Shown: in pieces, positions 48,404-57,988 of the stretch | Numbering within the stretch: the stretch's first letter is position 1 | How the letters are laid out: every line of letters starts with the position of its first letter | DNA from: an uncultured Pantoea sp. | GTDB lineage: Bacteria; Pseudomonadota; Gammaproteobacteria; Enterobacterales; Enterobacteriaceae | Assembly (NCBI GenBank): GCA_913778495.1 | Contig: CAJYVD010000034.1 | Location: forward strand, 124,001 to 188,000 | Direction of reading: 5' to 3' | Length of the DNA: 64,000 nucleotides | The notes under the pieces: model-generated | Told to the model about the DNA's origin: nothing | Seen by the model: the letters and a program-made list of their open reading frames with translations, nothing else | Database searches by the model: none | Program-made: the position numbers and the translations under genes

Positions 48404-50062
48404 ATGAATCGTAGAAAATTTATGAAAGCGTCCATGGCCCTCTCTGCCGTTAGCGGTATGACCGGGCTCTCCTCGCTGTTTGCGCAGTCCGCCTGGGCCG
48501 ATGACGGCATCGCTGACGGCACCGCAGTTCGCTTCGATTTCGATGTATTGAAAAAGAAAGCCGCTACGCTCGCGAAGCAGCCTTGGGGCGGCGCCCCCGG
48601 CCCCCTGCCCGCCACCTTGGCCAACTTGACGCCGCAGGCCTACAACGAAATTCAGTACGACGCCAATCACTCGCTGTGGAACACCATCCCCGACCGTGAG
48701 TTGGATGTGCAGTTTTTCCACGTGGGCATGGGCTTTAAACGCCGTATTCGCATGTTTTCCGTAGATGCCGCCAGCCGTGAAGCGCGTGAAATTCACTTCC
48801 GCCCTGAACTGTTTAACTATCACGATGCGAATGTTGATACGCAGCAGCTGATCGGGAAAACCGATCTCGGTTTTGCCGGCTTCCGCGCCTTTAAAAAACC
48901 GGAGCTGGCGCGACGCGACATCGTCTCCTTCTTGGGCGCCAGCTACTTCCGCGCCGTGGACGAAACCTATCAGTACGGCCTGTCAGCGCGCGGCGTGGCG
49001 GTCAATACGTTCAGCAATGGCCAGGAAGAGTTTCCTGATTTCACGGCATTTTGGTTTGAAACGCCCAAAGCCGACGACACCACCTTCGTGGTATACGCCC
49101 TGCTGGACGGCGCCAGCCTGACCGGCGCGTACAAGTTCACCATTCACTGCGAAGAAAAGCGCGTGGTAATGGAGGTGGAAAACCACCTGTTTGCGCGTAA
49201 AGAGATTCGTCAGTTGGGGATTTCCCCTATGACCAGTATGTTTAGCTGCGGGACCAACGAACGCCGCATGTGCAACACCTATCATCCGCAGATCCACGAC
49301 TCCGATCGCCTTGCCATGTGGACGGGAAAAGGCGAATGGATTGCGCGCCCACTGAACAATCCACAGCGGTTGCAGTTCAACGCTTATGAGGACGAAAATC
49401 CCCGCGGGTTCGGCCTGTTACAGCTCGATCACGATTTCAAAAACTACCAGGATGTGATCGGATGGTATGACAAGCGTCCAAGTTTGTGGGTAGAGCCGAT
49501 TGGCAAATGGGGCAAAGGCGCCATTAATCTGATGGAAATCCCCACTACCGGCGAAACCCTGGATAATGTGGTCTGCTTCTGGCAGCCCAGCGAACCGGTC
49601 AAAGCGGGCAGTGAATTTACCTTCCAGTACAAACTCTACTGGAGCCAGCTGCCACCGGTCCGCAGCGGTCTGGCGCGCGTAGATGCCACCCGCACCGGCA
49701 TCGGTGGCTTCCCAGAAGGCTGGGCGCCGGGTGAGCACTTCCCGGATACCTGGTGCCGTCGCTTTGCCATCGATTTCATCGGCGGCGATCTGAAAGCAGC
49801 CGCGCCGAAAGGGATCGAGCCCGTGATTACGGTGTCTGACGGCACCGTCAAACAGGTTGAGATCCTCTACGTTGAACCGATCGATGGCTACCGTATTTTG
49901 TTCGACTGGTATCCTACCAGCCCGTCCACCAAACCCGTTGAGATGCGACTATTCCTGCGTACCAAAGAAGAGACGCTCAGCGAGACGTGGCTCTACCAAT
50001 ACTTCCCGCCCGCGCCGGATCAGCGTAAATACACCGACGACCGGCAAATGACGCCAGGCTAA
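48404..50062 (+). CDS. opgD: Glucan biosynthesis protein D (periplasmic, Tat-exported)
   Basis: Acts in making or trimming osmoregulated periplasmic glucans; OpgD/OpgG proteins have a glucan-hydrolase fold. 552 residues. The N-terminus [20 protein letters not shown] is a twin-arginine (RRxFxK) signal, cut near AQSAWA. Typical segments are [56 protein letters not shown] and [17 protein letters not shown]. The Tat signal and length mark OpgD rather than OpgG, which has a Sec signal and sits with opgH. In E. coli opgD is far from elaA/elaB. Monocistronic; the 286 bp upstream should hold its promoter. Confidence 0.95.
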   Translation: MNRRKFMKASMALSAVSGMTGLSSLFAQSAWADDGIADGTAVRFDFDVLKKKAATLAKQPWGGAPGPLPATLANLTPQAYNEIQYDANHSLWNTIPDRELDVQFFHVGMGFKRRIRMFSVDAASREAREIHFRPELFNYHDANVDTQQLIGKTDLGFAGFRAFKKPELARRDIVSFLGASYFRAVDETYQYGLSARGVAVNTFSNGQEEFPDFTAFWFETPKADDTTFVVYALLDGASLTGAYKFTIHCEEKRVVMEVENHLFARKEIRQLGISPMTSMFSCGTNERRMCNTYHPQIHDSDRLAMWTGKGEWIARPLNNPQRLQFNAYEDENPRGFGLLQLDHDFKNYQDVIGWYDKRPSLWVEPIGKWGKGAINLMEIPTTGETLDNVVCFWQPSEPVKAGSEFTFQYKLYWSQLPPVRSGLARVDATRTGIGGFPEGWAPGEHFPDTWCRRFAIDFIGGDLKAAAPKGIEPVITVSDGTVKQVEILYVEPIDGYRILFDWYPTSPSTKPVEMRLFLRTKEETLSETWLYQYFPPAPDQRKYTDDRQMTPG

Positions 50063-50072
50063 CCAAGCACAG

Positions 50073-50096
50073 GCGGCGAGGCGCACGCCTCGCCGC
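50073..50096. terminator. Hairpin between convergent opgD and elaA
   Basis: GCGGCGAGGC-GCAC-GCCTCGCCGC, a perfect 10-bp stem, 10 nt after the opgD stop and touching the elaA stop. No T-run on either side; probably a shared 3' hairpin. Confidence 0.6.
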
Positions 50097-50548
50097 TAAC
50101 CCTTTTGCATGCCGATATGCGGAATATTGTCTTCCAGATAAACCTCGCCTACCGCTTTAAAGCCTAAGCGCCCGTAGAAACCTTCAAGATGCGCCTGAGC
50201 GGAAAGATAGATGGCGTGCTGCGGCCAGTGCGTCTCACAGCTCTCCAGCGCTTTCTCCATCAGGCGGTAGCCCAGCTGTAGCCCTCGCGCCTCTTGCGAC
50301 ACTATCACGCGGCCAATCAGCACCGGTGCGTCGGCCTCCACGGGGGTGAGTACGCGCGCATAGGCCAGCAGCTTACCCTCCAGTTCACCCAGAATATGGC
50401 GATTGTCCCGCGCCAGATCCTGCCCATCAATATCCAGATAGGGGCAGTTTTGCTCAACGATAAATACCTGATTGCGTAACGCCAGCAGCCGGTGAAGCTG
50501 TTGCGTGCTGAGCGACCGATGATGGCAATCAACCCATTGAATATCCAT
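50096..50548 (-). CDS. elaA: GNAT-family N-acyltransferase ElaA
   Basis: 150-residue acetyl/acyltransferase of unknown substrate, matching E. coli ElaA. The N-terminal LYQLLALRNQVFVVEQ-like part reads LHRLLALRNQVFIVEQNCPY. The acetyl-CoA-binding region is IGRVIVSQEARGLQLGYRLM (the family has R/Q-x-x-G-x-G/A). The end FYGRLGFKAVGEVYLEDNIPHIGM is the conserved ElaA tail. It lies between opgD and the nuo operon terminator, about 100 bp from the latter. Confidence 0.93.
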   Translation of the reverse strand: MDIQWVDCHHRSLSTQQLHRLLALRNQVFIVEQNCPYLDIDGQDLARDNRHILGELEGKLLAYARVLTPVEADAPVLIGRVIVSQEARGLQLGYRLMEKALESCETHWPQHAIYLSAQAHLEGFYGRLGFKAVGEVYLEDNIPHIGMQKG

Positions 50549-50647
50549 GACAATTCCTGAGATACATGCGTAAAGGGAACACGCAGAATAACATACTCCG
50601 CGCCCATGAATAGGCGAGCAACATGCTTATTCGGCCAGAAATGAGGC

Positions 50648-50674
50648 AAAAAAAATCAGGCCCGGAGGCCTGAT
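50648..50674 (-). terminator. Intrinsic terminator of the nuo operon
   Basis: In the nuo direction ATCAGGCC-TCCG-GGCCTGAT followed by eight T, 20 nt after the nuoN stop. Confidence 0.93.
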
Positions 50675-50694
50675 TGATGTGCGGCTGTCGCGCA

Positions 50695-52152
50695 TTACAT
50701 CAGCGGTTGCGCCATCTGCACCAGCGAGATCAGCGGCTGTGGATACACACCCAACAGCAGCACCAGAATCGCGGAGATCAGCACCACCACGCCGCCCGCC
50801 GTAAATGCCCAGTTGGCAGGCGTATCGCGGGTGTGCAGTTCCGGTGGGCTGAGGTAGAGGCTCACCGTTACGCGCAGATAGTAATAGAGACCGATGGCAC
50901 TACCGGCCACAACCGCCGCCGTCAGCCACCACAGGTGCGCGTTCACACCAGAAGCGATCACATAGAATTTGCCAATGAAGCCGAGCGTCATCGGAATACC
51001 CGCCAGCGACAGCATCATCACGGTCATCACCGCAGACAGGATAGGACGGTGCCAGAACAGACCGCGGTATGAGTAGAGCGAGTCGGCATCCGGGCCACGG
51101 TATGGACTGGACATCAAACTCACTACGCCAAAGGCACCGAGGCTGCTGAACAGGTAGCCTGCCAGATACACGCCCGCTGTCTCCAGCGACAGCTGATGGG
51201 TTTTCACCGCAATCAGCGCCACCAGCAGGTAGCCCAGGTGCGCGATCGAGGAGTAGCCGAGCAGGCGCTTAATGTTGCTCTGCGAAATCGCCATCAGGTT
51301 ACCGAACAGAATCGACACGAAGGCAATCACGCCCAGCACCGTGCGAACCGCTTCGCTGTCCGTCACCGGCGCGTACATAAACAGGCGCATGATGACGGCA
51401 AAAATCGCGATTTTGCTGGCGGTAGCCAGGAAGGTCGAAACCGGCGCAGGCGCACCCTGATAGACATCTGGCGTCCACAGATGGAACGGCACCAGCGACA
51501 GCTTGAAGCCGAGACCGATGATCATCATGCCCAAGCCCACCAGCAGCAGCGGCTGCTGGATCATGCCGTCATTCAGGCTTTTGCCCAGCTGAACAAAGCT
51601 GAGGCTACCGGAATCGGCATAGATCAGGGCGATACCAAACAGCAGGAAAGATGACGCCGCCGCGGAAAGGATGGTGTATTTCAGCGCGGCTTCCAGCGAC
51701 CGTTTCTGACGGAATGCATAGCCAATCAAGCCAAACAGCGGCAAGGACAGCAGTTCAATACCAATGAACAGCGCCGCGAGATGGTTCGCGCTGGCGAGCA
51801 CCACGCCACCCAGTGCGGCAATCAGCACCAGCAGGTAAAACTCGTCTTTGTTGTCCGGATAGCCCGCCAGCCACGGATACGCGAAGGTACAGGTGGCCAA
51901 ACTGGCCAGCATCACCAGCGCGGTATAGAACATGGAGTAGCCATCTACGCGCAGCAGCGGCGTGACATCCAACGCCCCCACATGGCTGACAAACCACAGT
52001 GAGAACAGCGCCAGGTTGAGTCCAATCACTGTCAGGGTGGCATTAACAAAGTGGTTGCGTCGCCACGCAATGGACAGCATCACAACCACCACCGTCAATC
52101 CGACGATTAACAGCGGCAGTAACGCGATCAATTGTTGAGGAGTTATTGTCAT
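50695..52152 (-). CDS. nuoN: NADH-quinone oxidoreductase subunit N
   Basis: Antiporter-like membrane subunit of complex I, one of the three proton channels. 485 residues, 14 TM helices expected. The conserved charged core is visible: the TM5 Glu in [14 protein letters not shown], Lys in TM7/8 ([20 protein letters not shown]), and [18 protein letters not shown] in the centre. Last gene of the nuo operon, 6 nt after nuoM, followed by the operon terminator. Confidence 0.97.
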   Translation of the reverse strand: MTITPQQLIALLPLLIVGLTVVVVMLSIAWRRNHFVNATLTVIGLNLALFSLWFVSHVGALDVTPLLRVDGYSMFYTALVMLASLATCTFAYPWLAGYPDNKDEFYLLVLIAALGGVVLASANHLAALFIGIELLSLPLFGLIGYAFRQKRSLEAALKYTILSAAASSFLLFGIALIYADSGSLSFVQLGKSLNDGMIQQPLLLVGLGMMIIGLGFKLSLVPFHLWTPDVYQGAPAPVSTFLATASKIAIFAVIMRLFMYAPVTDSEAVRTVLGVIAFVSILFGNLMAISQSNIKRLLGYSSIAHLGYLLVALIAVKTHQLSLETAGVYLAGYLFSSLGAFGVVSLMSSPYRGPDADSLYSYRGLFWHRPILSAVMTVMMLSLAGIPMTLGFIGKFYVIASGVNAHLWWLTAAVVAGSAIGLYYYLRVTVSLYLSPPELHTRDTPANWAFTAGGVVVLISAILVLLLGVYPQPLISLVQMAQPLM

Positions 52153-52158
52153 GGCGAA

Positions 52159-53679
52159 TTACGGCCTTGTAGTTGAAATTGAAGCGGTAAACCACTGCTG
52201 AATATTGCTCATCGCAGCATGGGACGTGTCGAGGATCGGCTGAGGATAGACGCCCAACAGCGTCAGCAGCACCACCAGCACGCCAATGGTCATAAATTCA
52301 CGCGGTGACATGCCCGGCAGCGGCGCGGTGGATTTGGCTTCGCCGTAGTAGGCGCGCTGCATCATGATCAAGGAGTACACCGACGCAAACACCAAGCCAA
52401 AGGTGGCGATCACAATGATCACCGGTACCACCTGGAAACTGCCAGTGAGAATCATAAACTCGCCGACAAAGTTACCGGTACCTGGCATACCCAGATTCGC
52501 CACCGCGAAGAACAGCGACAAGCCCGGAATCCATTTAATACGCGACCATAAACCGCCCATCTGGCGCAAATCGCGCGTATGCAGGCGCTCGTACAGCTGA
52601 CCACACAGGATAAACAGCGCGGCAGCAGACAGACCGTGAGCAATCATCTGGATCACCGCGCCCTGGAACGCCAGCTGGCTGCCGGTGTAGATGGCAATCA
52701 GCACGAAGCCCATGTGCGAGATTGAGGTGTAAGCAATCAGACGCTTGATATCCGTCTGCGAGAACGCCATCCACGCGCCGTAGAAAATACCGATGATGCC
52801 CAGCCACATGGCGATAGGCGCAAACTCAGCGGAAGCGTGTGGGAACAGCGGCAGGCTGAAGCGCAGCAGGCCATAGGCCGCGGTTTTCAGCAAAATTCCC
52901 GCGAGGTCAACCGAGCCGGCCGTGGGTGCCTGGCTGTGCGCATCGGGCAGCCAGCCGTGCAGCGGTACAACCGGCATCTTCACGGCGAATGCGATAAAGA
53001 AGCCCAGCATCAGCAGATATTCAACGGTATGCGACATCGGCGTCTTCAGCAGCTGCTCGTAGCTGAAGGTCCATTCACCGGTGGCGCTGTAATGCACAAA
53101 CACCAGCGCCAGAATCGCAATCAGCATCACCAGGCCGGACGCTTGGGTGTAGATGAAGAACTTAGTGGCCGCGGTGATACGGGTTTTACCGTCAGACGCC
53201 TTATGACCCCAGAGCGCGATAAGGAAGTACATCGGCACCAGCATCATTTCCCAGAAGAAGAAGAACAGGAACATGTCGATGGCGAGGAACACGCCAATTA
53301 CGCCACCGAGGATCCACATCAGGTTGAGGTGGAAAAAGCCCTGATATTTCTCAATTTCATTCCATGAGCACAGCACCGCCATCAAGCCCAGCAGGCCGGT
53401 CAGCACCACCATCAGCAGGGAAAGGCCATCAATTGCCAGGTGGAAATTGATACCAAACCGCGGGATCCACGGCACAAGGAATGTGGATTGCCACTGCGGA
53501 ATTCCGGCAGCCTGCGTTAATGAATAGCCTCCCTGCAGCCACAGCTGCAGGCCAAGCGCCAGCGTCAGGCCCATGGTGATCATGGCGATCCAGCGCGGCA
53601 CTTTCGCGCCGAGGCGCTCCGCTAACCAGCAAAGCAAGCCCCCGACGAAGGGGATGATTATTAGCCAAGGTAATAACAC
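52159..53679 (-). CDS. nuoM: NADH-quinone oxidoreductase subunit M
   Basis: Antiporter-like proton-pumping subunit, 506 residues. Typical parts are FFFWEMMLVPMYFLIALWG (TM5 Glu), AFAVKMPVVPLHGWLPDAHS (TM7 Lys) and FSQTDIKRLIAYTSISHMGF. The initiation codon is GTG at 53679 behind AGGGAAG. An 83-bp gap with two hairpins separates it from nuoL, the widest gap but one in this part of the operon. Confidence 0.96.
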   Translation of the reverse strand: MLLPWLIIIPFVGGLLCWLAERLGAKVPRWIAMITMGLTLALGLQLWLQGGYSLTQAAGIPQWQSTFLVPWIPRFGINFHLAIDGLSLLMVVLTGLLGLMAVLCSWNEIEKYQGFFHLNLMWILGGVIGVFLAIDMFLFFFFWEMMLVPMYFLIALWGHKASDGKTRITAATKFFIYTQASGLVMLIAILALVFVHYSATGEWTFSYEQLLKTPMSHTVEYLLMLGFFIAFAVKMPVVPLHGWLPDAHSQAPTAGSVDLAGILLKTAAYGLLRFSLPLFPHASAEFAPIAMWLGIIGIFYGAWMAFSQTDIKRLIAYTSISHMGFVLIAIYTGSQLAFQGAVIQMIAHGLSAAALFILCGQLYERLHTRDLRQMGGLWSRIKWIPGLSLFFAVANLGMPGTGNFVGEFMILTGSFQVVPVIIVIATFGLVFASVYSLIMMQRAYYGEAKSTAPLPGMSPREFMTIGVLVVLLTLLGVYPQPILDTSHAAMSNIQQWFTASISTTRP

Positions 53680-53696
53680 GGCGAACTTCCCTTTTT

Positions 53697-53749
53697 ATTG
53701 CCTGACTTCAGGCAATTTTGACATTCTAATTGGGCGAGCGAACTCGCCC
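53697..53749 (-). other. Two tandem hairpins between nuoL and nuoM
   Basis: In the nuo direction GGGCGAG-TTCG-CTCGCCC (53749-53732), then ATTGCCTGA-AG-TCAGGCAAT (53716-53697; its 2-nt spacer means the inner pairs open). They fall in the 83-bp gap between two genes of one operon and end 18 bp before the nuoM start. They may set message stability. Confidence 0.6.
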
Positions 53750-53762
53750 CGCTCATCAATCT

Positions 53763-55598
53763 TTAGATCACCAGCATCAGCGCCAGCACAACCACAGCGC
53801 CAATGCTCATGGACGCGACGTACCAGCGCAGGTAGCCGTTCTCACTTGTCACCAGGCCTTTATTGCCGATACGCGACAGCAGCGCAGGCAGGTTCATCAC
53901 GGCATTCAGCGGATCGCGCTGCAGCAGCCACGCCACACCTAAATACGGTTTGACGAAAACCTTATCGTAGAGCCAGTCGAAGCCCCAAGCCGCGAACCAC
54001 CACGTGCCAAAGAAGCGACCCGGTGCGCTGTTGGCCACGCGGCTCACCAGCTGGCGTTTGCCCAGCCAGAGCGCAGCAGCGATCAGGATGCCCAGCACCG
54101 CGACCACACCAGAGGTCACTTCCAGTGCGACTTTGCCTGTTTCGCCAAACGCGTTCTCGGGCAGAACGCCCGCCAGCGGTGGCGTAATCAACGCGCCCAC
54201 GAAGGTAGAGAGCACCAGCAGCACAATGAGCGGTAAGTGATGCGTAATGCCTTTCCCTGCGTGCGCATGGATTTTTTCTTCGCCGTGGAAGACGATGAAA
54301 ATCATGCGGAAGGTATAGATTGAGGTCAGGAAGGCGCCGACCAGCCCCGCCACCATCAGATTGATATGGCCGTTTGCCAGCGCACCGAACAGAATCTCAT
54401 CTTTACTGTAGAAACCGGCCGTCACCAGCGGCAGTGCCGCCAGCGCTGCGCCACCTACCAGGAAGCACACGTAAACCAGCGGAATGCTCTTACGCAGGCC
54501 ACCCATTTTGAAGATGTTCTGCTCGTGATGACAGGCCAGAATCACCGAACCTGACGAGAGGAACAGCAACGCTTTGAAGAAGGCGTGCGTCATCAGGTGG
54601 AAGATTGCAGCGTCCCACGCCTGAACGCCCAGCGCCAGGAACATGTAGCCAATCTGACTCATGGTGGAGTAAGCCAACACGCGTTTAATGTCGGTTTGCA
54701 CCAGCGCCGCAAAACCTGCCAGCACCAGCGTCACGGCACCCACGATACCCACCAAGTGCAGCACGTCCGGGGTCAGCAGGAACAGGCCGTGCGTCCGGGC
54801 AATCAGGTAAACACCTGCCGTTACCATGGTCGCTGCGTGGATCAGCGCGGAAACGGGCGTCGGACCAGCCATGGCGTCCGCCAGCCAGGTTTGCAACGGC
54901 AGCTGCGCCGATTTACCGACAGCGCCGCCGAGCAGCATCAGGGTAGCCCACTGCAGCATGTGGTTGTCTGCGGCAAAGTGCGCAGGCGCCAGCGCCATCA
55001 GCTCGCGGAAGTTCAGCGTGCCCAGTTCGTTGTAGAGAATGAACAGCGCGAAGGCCAGGAACACATCCCCCACACGGGTGATGATAAAGGCTTTCATCGC
55101 CGCCTTACCGTTCTCTGGATTGCTGTAATAGAAGCCAATCAGCAGGTAAGAACAGAGGCCCACCCCTTCCCAACCGAGATACATCAGCATCAGGTTGTCC
55201 GCCAGGACCAATACCACCATGCTGGCGATAAACAAGTTGGTATAGGCGAAGAAGCGTGAATATCCTTCTTCACCGCGCATGTACCATGAGGCGAACATGT
55301 GGATAAAGAAGCCCACGCCAGTGACGACTGACAACATGGTCAATGACAGCCCATCCAACACCAAATTGACTTTGATATCGAAATGGCCAACCTGCATCCA
55401 GGTCCACAGAGGCTGGGTAAATGGCTGCTGGCCGTTGCTAAAGAAGTCCATGCCAACGAACAGGGTGGTCAGGGCAGCAAGCCCCACCGAGCCCATGCCC
55501 ACCGTTGCCGACAGGTTCTCCGACCAGCGACCACGGGAAAACGCTAACAGCAAGAAGCCGATCAGCGGAAACAGTACGGTTAAATAGAGAAGATTCAT
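53763..55598 (-). CDS. nuoL: NADH-quinone oxidoreductase subunit L
   Basis: Largest antiporter-like subunit, 611 residues, with 14 core TM helices plus the long amphipathic lateral helix and final TM near the C-terminus ([20 protein letters not shown] region). Core motifs include [19 protein letters not shown] (TM5 Glu), [40 protein letters not shown] and [16 protein letters not shown]. The start overlaps the nuoK stop by 4 nt. Confidence 0.97.
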   Translation of the reverse strand: MNLLYLTVLFPLIGFLLLAFSRGRWSENLSATVGMGSVGLAALTTLFVGMDFFSNGQQPFTQPLWTWMQVGHFDIKVNLVLDGLSLTMLSVVTGVGFFIHMFASWYMRGEEGYSRFFAYTNLFIASMVVLVLADNLMLMYLGWEGVGLCSYLLIGFYYSNPENGKAAMKAFIITRVGDVFLAFALFILYNELGTLNFRELMALAPAHFAADNHMLQWATLMLLGGAVGKSAQLPLQTWLADAMAGPTPVSALIHAATMVTAGVYLIARTHGLFLLTPDVLHLVGIVGAVTLVLAGFAALVQTDIKRVLAYSTMSQIGYMFLALGVQAWDAAIFHLMTHAFFKALLFLSSGSVILACHHEQNIFKMGGLRKSIPLVYVCFLVGGAALAALPLVTAGFYSKDEILFGALANGHINLMVAGLVGAFLTSIYTFRMIFIVFHGEEKIHAHAGKGITHHLPLIVLLVLSTFVGALITPPLAGVLPENAFGETGKVALEVTSGVVAVLGILIAAALWLGKRQLVSRVANSAPGRFFGTWWFAAWGFDWLYDKVFVKPYLGVAWLLQRDPLNAVMNLPALLSRIGNKGLVTSENGYLRWYVASMSIGAVVVLALMLVI

Positions 55599-55897
55599 CC
55601 GCGCATCTCGCTCACAGTGTCAATGTTCAGCGTCTGACGACGACGATAAAGCTGGAGCAGCAGCGCCAGACCAATACTGGCTTCGGCCGCCGCGAGGCTG
55701 ATTGCCAAAATGTACATCACCTGGCCATCGGCTTGTCCCCAATAGCTGCCCGCCACCACCAGCGCAAGCGCGGCGGCGTTGATCATGATCTCCAGACCAA
55801 TGAGCATAAACAGCAGATTGCGGCGCAGAACCAGCGAGGTCAGGCCGAGAACAAACAGCACGGCAGCCAGCATCAGGCCATGTTGTAACGGGATCAT
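55595..55897 (-). CDS. nuoK: NADH-quinone oxidoreductase subunit K
   Basis: 100-residue subunit with three TM helices, part of the E-channel. The two essential glutamates are in [14 protein letters not shown] (TM2) and [20 protein letters not shown] (TM3). It overlaps both nuoJ and nuoL by 4 nt (ATGA), so translation is coupled. Confidence 0.97.
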   Translation of the reverse strand: MIPLQHGLMLAAVLFVLGLTSLVLRRNLLFMLIGLEIMINAAALALVVAGSYWGQADGQVMYILAISLAAAEASIGLALLLQLYRRRQTLNIDTVSEMRG

Positions 55898-56445
55898 GCA
55901 TGCTCCTCCTTCTTCGCTTGCGCATCCGCTGGACGGTTGCTTAGCACTTCGCCCTGACGCTCGTCACGTCCAATATGGAAGGCCACAACCAGGCCCGCCA
56001 GCAGCAGCATAGAAGCCAGCTCTACGGCCAGAACGTACGGGCCAAACAGACTAATGCCTACGGCTTTCGCATCAATGACTGTGCCATCAATGCCCTGGTC
56101 GTGCGCGGTGCTGATGGCGTAAATCATCACTGCCAACAACAGCAGAGACACGATGCCAGGACCGATCCACAGCGTGGGCTTGAGCCACTCGCGCTCTTGA
56201 TCCTGCTGCGCTTTCCCCAGGTTGAGCATCATCACCACGAACACGAACAGCACCATAATGGCACCCGCGTAGACGATGATTTCCAGCGCACCGGCAAAGT
56301 AGGCGCCCATTGAAAAGAACACGCCCGCAATGGAGAGCAGTGAAATAATCAGGTACAGCAGCGCATGAACCGGATTGGTATGCGTAATGACGCGCAACGT
56401 TGTCAGTACCGCAATCAGTCCGCAAAGATAAAACGCAAATTCCAT
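55894..56445 (-). CDS. nuoJ: NADH-quinone oxidoreductase subunit J
   Basis: 183-residue membrane subunit with five TM helices; TM3 forms the pi-bulge helix of complex I ([19 protein letters not shown]). The C-terminal tail after TM5 is cytoplasmic and charged (AQAKKEEHA). It starts 10 nt after nuoI and overlaps nuoK by 4 nt. Confidence 0.96.
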   Translation of the reverse strand: MEFAFYLCGLIAVLTTLRVITHTNPVHALLYLIISLLSIAGVFFSMGAYFAGALEIIVYAGAIMVLFVFVVMMLNLGKAQQDQEREWLKPTLWIGPGIVSLLLLAVMIYAISTAHDQGIDGTVIDAKAVGISLFGPYVLAVELASMLLLAGLVVAFHIGRDERQGEVLSNRPADAQAKKEEHA

Positions 56446-56455
56446 AGCTGGCTCC

Positions 56456-56998
56456 TTAGGGCAACAAGCCTTTGACGTCGATGGGCTTGGCTTCGTTTTC
56501 CGCGTCGCCTTTGTCTTTACCGTCGATCGCCATCCCCGCCATGCGGTAGAAGTTGTACTCCGGATATTTACCCGGGCCGGAAATCAGCAGGTCTTCTTTT
56601 TCATACACCAGATCCTGGCGCTTGAATTCACCCAGTTCAAAGTCAGGCGTCAGCTGAATAGCCGTGGTAGGACAGGCTTCTTCGCACAGACCGCAGAAAA
56701 TGCAGCGGGAAAAGTTGATGCGGAAGAACTCCGGATACCAGCGGCCATCCTGCATTTCCGCTTTTTGCAGCGAGATGCAGCCGACCGGACAAGCCACCGC
56801 GCACAGGTTGCACGCAACGCAGCGTTCCTCACCGTCGGGATCGCGCGTCAGCACGATGCGCCCACGGTAGCGCGGCGGCAGATAAACCGGCTCTTCCGGG
56901 TACATCTGCGTTTCACGTTTGGCGAAGGCATGCATGCCAATCATCCAGATACTGCGCACTGTCGTGCCGAAGCCAACGACAATATCTTTTAATGTCAT
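56456..56998 (-). CDS. nuoI: NADH-quinone oxidoreductase subunit I
   Basis: 180-residue peripheral subunit carrying two 4Fe-4S clusters (N6a, N6b) in [15 protein letters not shown] and [15 protein letters not shown]. An amphipathic N-terminus ([15 protein letters not shown]) rests on the membrane. It passes electrons from NuoG toward the quinone site via NuoB. Lies 12 nt after nuoH. Confidence 0.97.
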   Translation of the reverse strand: MTLKDIVVGFGTTVRSIWMIGMHAFAKRETQMYPEEPVYLPPRYRGRIVLTRDPDGEERCVACNLCAVACPVGCISLQKAEMQDGRWYPEFFRINFSRCIFCGLCEEACPTTAIQLTPDFELGEFKRQDLVYEKEDLLISGPGKYPEYNFYRMAGMAIDGKDKGDAENEAKPIDVKGLLP

Positions 56999-57010
56999 TT
57001 CAAAAACCCC

Positions 57011-57988
57011 TTACTGCGCGCTGTAAAGAATCACTGCGGCGGTCGCCAGCAGGTTCAATAACGTCAACGGCAAACAAACTTTCCAGCCGAACGACAGCAC
57101 CTGGTCGTAACGTGGACGCGGCAGCGCAGCACGAATCAGGATAAACATCACCATGAAGAATGCCGTTTTCAGGGCAAACCAGATGAACGGCGGCAGGAAT
57201 GGACCGTGCCAGCCACCGAAGAACAGCGTCACAATCAGCGCAGAAACAGTGGTAATCGCCACATATTCGCCCACAAAGAACAGACCGAATTTCATCCCGG
57301 CGTACTCAATGTGATAACCGTCGGCCAGCTCTTGCTCTGCTTCGGGCTGGTCAAAAGGATGGCGGTGACACACCGCCACACCGGCGATGCAGAAGGTAAC
57401 GAAACCAAAGAACTGCGGGATGATGTTCCACAGGTGCGCCTGGTTCTCAACTATGGCATTGAGGTTAAACGATCCTGCCTGCGCGACGACGCCCATCAGC
57501 GAAAGTCCGAGAAACACTTCGTAGCTCAGCGTTTGCGCAGAGGCGCGCATCGCGCCCAGCAGCGAGTATTTGTTATTACTCGACCAGCCAGCAAACAGCA
57601 CGGCGTAGACCGCCAGGCCCGCCATCATCAGGAAGAACAGCAGACCGATATTGAGGTCAGTCACCATCCAGGTCGGTGAAACCGGCACGATTGCGAATGC
57701 CAGCAGCAGCGACACAAAGGCGATGACCGGTGCCAGCGTAAAGATGAAGCGGTCGGTGAACGGCGGAACCCAGTCCTCTTTAAAGAACATTTTGATCATG
57801 TCTGCGGCCAGCTGCAGCGAGCCGCCCCAGCCGACGCGGTTAGGACCGTAGCGGTTCTGCCACAGGCCGAGCAAGCGACGCTCGGCGAAGCTCATAAACG
57901 CACCGCAGGCCACTACCACCAGCAGGATCACGATGGCTTTCACAATCTGGAGGATGATGTCGATAACGTCCGGTGTCAGCCAGCTCAT
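57011..57988 (-). CDS. nuoH: NADH-quinone oxidoreductase subunit H
   Basis: 325-residue membrane subunit with eight TM helices that forms much of the quinone cavity. [23 protein letters not shown], the acidic loop [20 protein letters not shown] and [21 protein letters not shown] are the standard quinone-site segments. The ATG overlaps the nuoG stop by 4 nt. Confidence 0.97.
   Translation of the reverse strand: MSWLTPDVIDIILQIVKAIVILLVVVACGAFMSFAERRLLGLWQNRYGPNRVGWGGSLQLAADMIKMFFKEDWVPPFTDRFIFTLAPVIAFVSLLLAFAIVPVSPTWMVTDLNIGLLFFLMMAGLAVYAVLFAGWSSNNKYSLLGAMRASAQTLSYEVFLGLSLMGVVAQAGSFNLNAIVENQAHLWNIIPQFFGFVTFCIAGVAVCHRHPFDQPEAEQELADGYHIEYAGMKFGLFFVGEYVAITTVSALIVTLFFGGWHGPFLPPFIWFALKTAFFMVMFILIRAALPRPRYDQVLSFGWKVCLPLTLLNLLATAAVILYSAQ

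Noticed and set aside
48200..48823. 207-codon minus strand ORF over the opgD start
   Set aside because: Overlaps the opgD signal sequence and its upstream region; no ribosome site and no family features.
54585..55259. 224-codon + strand ORF
   Set aside because: Antisense to nuoL, extremely rich in His, Gln and Arg.
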